In this document: positions 6,660 to 10,708 of the stretch, one piece after another
Layout: each line of letters opens with the position of its first letter
Numbering within the stretch: position 1 is the first letter of the stretch
Origin: JBFJVZ01 sp041623895
GTDB lineage: Bacteria; Planctomycetota; Planctomycetia; Pirellulales; Pirellulaceae
Reading direction: 5' to 3'
NCBI GenBank assembly: GCA_041623895.1
Contig: JBFJVZ010000281.1
Coordinates: 1 to 10,708 of the forward strand
Length of the DNA stretch: 10,708 nucleotides
The notes under the pieces: model-generated
What the model was told of the DNA's origin: nothing
What the model saw: the letters and a program-made list of their open reading frames with translations, nothing else
The model's database searches: none
Program-made: the position numbers and the translations under genes

Positions 6660-7652
6660 CTAATCCAAGAACTCGCTGGTGAAACAATCCTCTGCTTTGA
6701 CCTGCTCCGGATCCACCAACGTTAACTCAACCATTTGGCTGACTAACGATTCCCAGCGCTCAGAGCTCATCGATCCGACCGCCTCCAATTGCATTGGTTC
6801 CGGCTGTGCCAGGGTTCGCAATTCGGTGCTGCCGAACTCGAGCGCCTCCGCGGTCATGCCGTGCTGGTTAGCCTCCAGAATTGCTTTGTTGCCGAGGGAT
6901 GGTTCGGTCAAATAATTCTGCCATCCCTGACGTGCTGCCCGGACGAACTTGCGTACCAGCGACGGGTTTTCGCGGATTAACTTTCCTGACGTCACGAGGA
7001 CACTCGAGTAAGGGTTGAAACCCAAATCGCTGACCATCAGTTTGCGCACTTTTACCCCCTGCTGCTCCGCCAACAACGGCTCGGCGAATGAGTAGGCTTG
7101 GATGGCAATCTTGGGATCGGCCACAAGCGAGGCGACACTGCCGTGATAGGGAACTTCCTGGACGGCCTCCAGCAATCCTTTGGCCCGCATGAATTCGACA
7201 AACGCGCGGCCTTCTTGACGCTGCAGCGTCATGCCCGCCAGATCCTCGAACGTCTTTACCCCGCTGGCTTCCTGAACCAGGATACAGCGAGGATGATTTT
7301 GCATTGCGGCCAAAACGGCAACAACGTCCAAACCTTCCTGGCGAAAGAGCACGACATCATCAGCATTTGCCATGGCAAACTGACATCGTCCCAGTTCCAA
7401 CTCTGCGCCGACTGGCGCGGCGCGACCTCCCGGCCGGATTTCAACCGCCAAGCCAGCGGCCTGAAATGTGCCATCGGAGGCAGCTTGATAGAGTCCACCG
7501 TGTTCCGATTCCGGATACCAGTTCAGTTGCACGGCAACGGACAGGGTCTTGTCCCTGTCGTCAGCCGGCTGTCGATGCGGTGTTTTTGCCGAGTCGCATC
7601 CGAGGATGGCAGTGGCAACCAGCAGCGGGATGCAAATCAAACGATCAGTCAT
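6660..7652 (-). CDS. NMT1/THI5-like ABC substrate-binding lipoprotein
   Basis: Extracytoplasmic binding component of the importer encoded just upstream (8540-9304 and 7743-8543). I use the ATG at 7650-7652 (330 aa), since it directly begins a lipoprotein signal peptide, MTDRLICIPLLVATAILGC, with acylated Cys19 and a GGA five bases ahead. An ATG at 7707-7709 would prepend 19 polar residues and has no Shine-Dalgarno. The mature part opens with VAVQLNWYPESEHGGLYQAA (residues 39-58), matching the 'LDWxPNxxHxGLY' opening of pyrimidine-precursor (ThiY/THI5) and related binding proteins. ASGVKTFEDLAGMTL and the later helices also fit the family. The family includes binders of thiamine pyrimidine precursors, riboflavin, sulfonates and nitrate-like ligands. 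The ligand cannot be fixed from sequence, and no thiamine or riboflavin gene is nearby. It lies 90 bp after the permease stop and is last in the cluster. Confidence 0.9.
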   Translation of the reverse strand: MTDRLICIPLLVATAILGCDSAKTPHRQPADDRDKTLSVAVQLNWYPESEHGGLYQAASDGTFQAAGLAVEIRPGGRAAPVGAELELGRCQFAMANADDVVLFRQEGLDVVAVLAAMQNHPRCILVQEASGVKTFEDLAGMTLQRQEGRAFVEFMRAKGLLEAVQEVPYHGSVASLVADPKIAIQAYSFAEPLLAEQQGVKVRKLMVSDLGFNPYSSVLVTSGKLIRENPSLVRKFVRAARQGWQNYLTEPSLGNKAILEANQHGMTAEALEFGSTELRTLAQPEPMQLEAVGSMSSERWESLVSQMVELTLVDPEQVKAEDCFTSEFLD

Positions 7653-7742
7653 GTGAATCCATGAGGGGTGAAAATGTGCCGGGACATCTGCCTGGACCTT
7701 GGCCACCATGATACGAAACTGGTCGAAAGTGGTGGTGCCGGC

Positions 7743-8543
7743 TTACGATGGATGTCGCGTCCAGCGTCTCAAGACGGTCGCCGAAACCAGCCCAACGGCG
7801 GCAAAGAGCAGCAGCCCCAGCAGCGTCGATGCCAGCAGTGCCGCGATCAAAGCATCCGTCTTGATCCGCGCCTGCCAGCCGGTCATCAGCGTTCCCAGCC
7901 CGTCGTAACTGCTGCCATTGCCGACAAAGAATTCGGCAACGATCGCGCCGATCACTGCCAAGCCACTGCTGATCCTGGCCCCCAACATCAGGTACGGAAT
8001 CGCGGTCGGTAATTGCAAGCGGAGCAACCGTTTGGCCTTCCCGGCACCGTACAGCTGAAATAGATCGGAGAGATCGGTGCTGACGGACATCAATCCCGCC
8101 GTCATGTTGTTGATGATCGGAAACAGACAAACGATGACCGTCACGATCACCACCGTGCGGAACTGATAGCCACTCCAAATGATCAGCAATGGGGCGATGG
8201 CGACGATCGGCACGGTTTGCAAAAACACGACATACGGAAAGAAGGCGAGCCGAATCTTTCGCGACTGACTGAACGCAACCGAGATGATTGCGCCGACAGC
8301 GATGGCGGCCAGCAGACCGACCGTAGCGGCGATACCAGTCATCATCGTCCCGCGGGCGATCGCTGCACGTTCTTGGATGGCAGCGGAGAGCACTTGCCGC
8401 GGTGTTGGCAGCAACGCTTTGGGCAGCCCAAATGCCCAGACAACCAGTTCCCAGATCAGAATGCCGCACACGGCAACGGCGATCACCAAGCCCAGGCTGC
8501 TGGCGATTTCGCGGGTCGCGTTTCGACGCTGGCTGGATGTCAC
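7743..8543 (-). CDS. ABC transporter permease (BPD_transp_1, SsuC/ThiX-like)
   Basis: Inner-membrane channel subunit of the importer, presumed to work as a homodimer with two copies of the ATPase. The 266-residue protein has about six hydrophobic segments (roughly 14-38, 66-91, 98-123, 129-150, 192-208, 232-258). Between the fourth and fifth lies the cytoplasmic coupling loop, YGAGKAKRLLRLQLPTAIP (165-183), the EAA-type motif that docks on the ATPase. The start is GTG (8541-8543), supported by AGGA seven bases upstream (8551-8554). It overlaps the ATPase stop as GTGA, so translation is probably coupled. An ATG at 8548-8550 is out of frame and opens only a shadow frame. Length and topology are normal for the nitrate/sulfonate/taurine/thiamine-precursor permease group. 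The transported substrate is not readable from the permease. Confidence 0.95.
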   Translation of the reverse strand: MTSSQRRNATREIASSLGLVIAVAVCGILIWELVVWAFGLPKALLPTPRQVLSAAIQERAAIARGTMMTGIAATVGLLAAIAVGAIISVAFSQSRKIRLAFFPYVVFLQTVPIVAIAPLLIIWSGYQFRTVVIVTVIVCLFPIINNMTAGLMSVSTDLSDLFQLYGAGKAKRLLRLQLPTAIPYLMLGARISSGLAVIGAIVAEFFVGNGSSYDGLGTLMTGWQARIKTDALIAALLASTLLGLLLFAAVGLVSATVLRRWTRHPS

Positions 8544-9304
8544 TGGCCATTCCTAAGCGCGTCGCTAACGGTTCCGTAGAATTCGCCAAATTCCGGCGAT
8601 CGCCGGAGCGAATCGTCGCGTGGCCGTGTCAGCGAGTTTTTGATCGGAGTGCTCACGCGTCCATCACGCATGACAGCAATCTGATGGGACAGCATGATCG
8701 ATTCTGCGATGTTGTGCGTGACCATCACGGCGGTGAACTGACGCTGCTGCCAGAGCCCCAAAATCAACTGTCCCAGCTGGTTTCGCAGCATGTCATCCAG
8801 TGATGCAAAAGGTTCATCCAGTAGCAAGACACTCGGGTTGGTCACCAGCGCTCGAGCAATCGAAACGCGCATTTTCATGCCGCCGGAGAGCTGATGTGGC
8901 ATGCGATCCCCTGCGTCCGCAAGTTGAACGGTATCCAGAATCTCTCTGGCGGCCTTTTTTCGCGCCGCCGCGTCGCCCCAATGGATCAACTCCAGCGGCA
9001 GCAAGACATTCTCCAGTGTCGATCGCCACGGTAACAAACTTGGTTGTTGAAAAACGAAGGCAATTTCACCGCGCCGAGTATTTGCAGTCGGCTGAAGATC
9101 AACGCTGCCGCTGGAAGGGTGTTGCAACCCCGACATCAATCGCAGTAACGTCGTTTTTCCACAGCCGCTCGGTCCAATCAGCGAAACGATTTGACCAGCC
9201 GGAATCGTCAGATTGACATCGTCAACCGCGTGTACCCCACCTGGAAAACGGAGCGTCAGTGATCGGCAGGCGATGCTGGATGCGTTAGCAGCGGTCACGG
9301 TCAT
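8540..9304 (-). CDS. ABC transporter ATP-binding protein (SsuB/TauB/ThiZ-like)
   Basis: Cytoplasmic ATPase that powers the importer. In its 254 residues, Walker A is GPSGCGKTT at 44-52, the Q-loop is FVFQQPSLLPW around Q86/Q87, the ABC signature is LSGGM at 139-143, Walker B is VLLLDEP at 159-165, the D-loop is SLD at 168-170, and the switch His is in VMVTHNI at H197. The signature has Met where Gln is most common, which is seen in the SsuB/TauB-type group (LSGGMxQR). Here the following KMRVSIARAL is also typical. All catalytic elements are intact. It is the first gene of the three-gene importer, overlaps the permease by 4 bp, and begins 45 bp after the pilus-type gene on the same strand. The ATG start gives a normal N-terminus (CRSLTLRFPGG...AVDDVNLTI); the ribosome binding site is weak. 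Confidence 0.96.
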   Translation of the reverse strand: MTVTAANASSIACRSLTLRFPGGVHAVDDVNLTIPAGQIVSLIGPSGCGKTTLLRLMSGLQHPSSGSVDLQPTANTRRGEIAFVFQQPSLLPWRSTLENVLLPLELIHWGDAAARKKAAREILDTVQLADAGDRMPHQLSGGMKMRVSIARALVTNPSVLLLDEPFASLDDMLRNQLGQLILGLWQQRQFTAVMVTHNIAESIMLSHQIAVMRDGRVSTPIKNSLTRPRDDSLRRSPEFGEFYGTVSDALRNGQ

Positions 9305-9349
9305 GGCCCATTAGCCACGGGGCTCGTTGATTTAATAACCCGACGCGTG

Positions 9350-10534
9350 CTAATCTTCCAGAGCACGATCGGCAGCTTCGCGAAGCACCCCAGCAGGCTT
9401 GAGTGTGACGCGGCGATCATCTTCGATCTCGATTTCGATGTACCGCGGAGTCACGCCCACGACTTTGCCTTTCACGCTGCCGATCTCGAATTCATCGCCG
9501 ACACGCAACTTTAATGTCTTGCCGCGAGTACGCACATTCATCCAGGCCGTCCAATCATCGCCGCCTTGGACCAGAGCCGTCAAAACAGTCTGTGACGCGT
9601 CGTCAAATTCGGGCTTGGGTGGCGGTGGTGCCGGTGGTGGAGGCGGATCGACGACTTTGACCAGCAATTCTTGTTTTGAGGACCGCGGAGGATAACCGTT
9701 ATCCGTGGCGCTGATGACGACTTTGATTTCTCGTTTTTCCGGGCTCTGGATGCGAAGCGTCCCCGAGCGCGCATCCAAGCTGACAGATTCAGGCGTTTCC
9801 CCAACCAATGCATACTCGATCGCGTGGCCCTCAGCATCCTTGAATGTCAGCGGGATGGGTGAATCGCGGCCAACGATCGCCTCAACGGTCGGACGACCGG
9901 TGTACAGCGGCGCTTGATTCGGCGGCGCAAAGAAATTCCGATTCATGATCGGCTGGAGATAGTTTGCCACGTCGGAATCGACCCGCCAGGAATCATTGCC
10001 GGGCTGGGCAGCGTCCTCCGGCGCGGCCGCCAACGCGATCGCGTCGATCGTCATCTCCATGGAAAACCCGTTCGATCTACTCGGAGTCAACTCGAACGAC
10101 CGTATTCGATGCAAGTAGTCTTTGGCGTAAAAAGCGTGCAGCAGCTTGATAAAGTTTTGCTTGTCGGTAAGGCCCGATAAGCGGAAACTCAAGCGATGAT
10201 ATAAGTCACCCACCGGCAGCGTTCCGGTTCGATCGACGCTGACGTTGCGGATTTGATTACTGCTGACAATGTCCAGCAACCACTGTTGATAGTCACTCTG
10301 GGCACGTTCGACATTGCTGGATAGCGATCGATCGATGTACTTGCCCATTTGACGATTGGCGTATTCTCCTTGGAGTTGGGCTTCGACCAATTGCTGTTGC
10401 GTGGTGGTCAGCGACTCAACTCGGCTGCGTCGATCCTTGAGCGCGGCCCGGTACTTGTTGAATCCCCAGTTCAGTCCGATGGCAACAAACAGGCCGACGA
10501 CGGCAATCGTCAGAATTCGTTCGCGCTGAGTCAT
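9350..10534 (-). CDS. PilO-like / cadherin-like / PilP-like fusion protein
   Basis: Predicted inner-membrane protein of 394 residues, probably part of a type IV pilus or type II secretion-like assembly platform. A short cytoplasmic MTQRER is followed by one transmembrane helix (7-25), then a charged, heptad-like stretch (~26-85). Next is a PilO/GspM-like periplasmic domain (~90-175: LDIVSSNQIRNVSV, YHRLSFRLSGLTDKQNFIKLLHAFY, FSMEMTIDAIAL). After a linker with NRNFFAPPNQAP comes a cadherin/Ig-like module (213-296: LTFKDAEGHAIEYAL, LDARSGTLRI, VVISATDNGYPP). A proline hinge follows (PPPPPAPPPPKP, 297-308), then a small beta domain (~320-380: LKLRVGDEFEIGSVKGKVVGV, YIEIEIEDDRRVTLKP) resembling PilP or GspC HR. 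PilO and PilP are normally separate proteins that bind each other, so the fusion is plausible. The start overlaps the previous stop as ATGA. Architecture was assigned by eye; the pilus role is inferred. Confidence 0.8.
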   Translation of the reverse strand: MTQRERILTIAVVGLFVAIGLNWGFNKYRAALKDRRSRVESLTTTQQQLVEAQLQGEYANRQMGKYIDRSLSSNVERAQSDYQQWLLDIVSSNQIRNVSVDRTGTLPVGDLYHRLSFRLSGLTDKQNFIKLLHAFYAKDYLHRIRSFELTPSRSNGFSMEMTIDAIALAAAPEDAAQPGNDSWRVDSDVANYLQPIMNRNFFAPPNQAPLYTGRPTVEAIVGRDSPIPLTFKDAEGHAIEYALVGETPESVSLDARSGTLRIQSPEKREIKVVISATDNGYPPRSSKQELLVKVVDPPPPPAPPPPKPEFDDASQTVLTALVQGGDDWTAWMNVRTRGKTLKLRVGDEFEIGSVKGKVVGVTPRYIEIEIEDDRRVTLKPAGVLREAADRALED

Positions 10535-10708
10535 GCTGCCGCCTCCTCGTTGCTGTTCTCGCTCGCCGGAGCATCGGCGTTGTCGCTTGTCGGAGTGTCG
10601 CTGCTAGCGGGCGCGTCTTCACTCTGGTCCGAAGACACTTCCTCGCTTACCGGCGGTGACTCATCGGGAGCTGGTTGATCGGGAGCTGGTTGATCGGGAG
10701 CTGGTTGA
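10531..10708 (-). CDS. Partial CDS: acidic C-terminal tail of upstream pilus-type gene
   Basis: Only the last 58 codons lie in the window, and the start lies beyond the right edge. In frame the tail reads three QPAPD units, then a stretch very rich in Ser, Asp, Glu, Ala and Pro (ESPPVSEEVSS...ENSNEEAAA), ending TGA at 10531-10533. It is low-complexity, strongly acidic and presumably disordered. The reading frame is supported by the 15 bp in-frame repeat, the ATGA overlap with the next gene, and the continuous absence of stops to the edge. Position immediately before a PilO-like gene suggests a PilN-like or other platform protein carrying a C-terminal extension, but no recognisable domain is visible here, so identity is not assigned. 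Confidence 0.7.
   Translation of the reverse strand, partial: QPAPDQPAPDQPAPDESPPVSEEVSSDQSEDAPASSDTPTSDNADAPASENSNEEAAA
10542..10547 (-). promoter_or_regulatory. Strong Shine-Dalgarno for the PilO-like gene
   Basis: On the minus strand AGGAGG stands seven bases before the ATG of the 394-residue PilO-like gene, inside the Glu-Glu codons near the end of the upstream gene. It is the only near-perfect Shine-Dalgarno in the window and fixes the start. With the ATGA overlap it points to coupled translation of the two genes. Confidence 0.75.
10663..10707. repeat. 15 bp tandem repeat encoding QPAPD
   Basis: Three consecutive perfect copies of atcgggagctggttg (10663-10677, 10678-10692, 10693-10707) run into the window edge, so more copies may follow. 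Read on the minus strand they encode Gln-Pro-Ala-Pro-Asp. The period is a multiple of three, so changes in copy number would keep the gene in frame. Confidence 0.9.

Noticed and set aside
7653..7709. Upstream ATG for the NMT1/THI5-like lipoprotein
   Set aside because: It would place 19 polar residues before the signal peptide and has no Shine-Dalgarno; the internal ATG at 7650-7652 gives a standard lipoprotein start.
7645..8589. 314-codon minus-strand frame overlapping the permease
   Set aside because: It lies in another frame over the permease, which has clear transmembrane segments and an EAA-type loop; the Arg/Asp/Gln-rich product is a shadow.
1..10708. tRNA, rRNA, CRISPR array, transposase or phage genes
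   Set aside because: No cloverleaf-like tRNA sequence, regularly spaced repeats or mobile-element proteins were found by reading both strands.

Overview
The window looks like chromosomal DNA from a planctomycete, probably Pirellulaceae. This is inferred from protein character: a long LeuRS, a Hanks-type kinase with an HGD catalytic loop, a PilO-like protein carrying an 'NRNFFAPPNQ' segment and a cadherin-like domain, and weak or absent Shine-Dalgarno sites on most genes. No 16S rRNA or other marker is present, so the taxonomy is a guess. The genes are tightly packed. No gene-free stretch exceeds 300 bases; the longest is 1-295, which is filled with dispersed-type repeats.

Layout from left to right. 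1-295: repeat-rich intergenic DNA with two copies of an ~80 bp unit. 296-3127 (-): leucyl-tRNA synthetase. 3349-4287 (+): a lipoprotein of unknown function with an N-terminal domain reminiscent of the CsgG/LpoB/TolB-N type and a C-terminal TPR region. 4300-4318: a hairpin between convergent genes. 4323-5423 (-): a sugar-binding-type periplasmic lipoprotein whose two halves are in the opposite order to the family norm. 5649-6572 (+): a soluble Ser/Thr protein kinase. 6660-9304 (-): a complete three-gene ABC importer, transcribed ATPase, then permease, then substrate-binding lipoprotein of the NMT1/THI5 type. 9350-10534 (-): a PilO-like / cadherin-like / PilP-like fusion. 10531-10708 (-): the acidic, repeat-bearing C-terminal tail of the gene before it, cut by the window edge.

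Three functional groups can be argued for. The importer genes overlap or lie close together and should be co-transcribed. The pilus-type gene overlaps its upstream neighbour by 4 bp and has a strong Shine-Dalgarno site, so these two form an operon that may read into the importer across a 45 bp gap. The permuted binding protein has no transporter partner in the window and is divergent from the kinase.

The most notable observation is the apparent natural circular permutation of the sugar-binding lipoprotein at 4323-5423. A signal peptide and Ser/Thr-rich linker are followed by what is normally the C-terminal half, then a short linker, then what is normally the N-terminal half. The expected ligand-contact positions appear mostly retained. 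Second is the PilO-cadherin-PilP architecture at 9350-10534.
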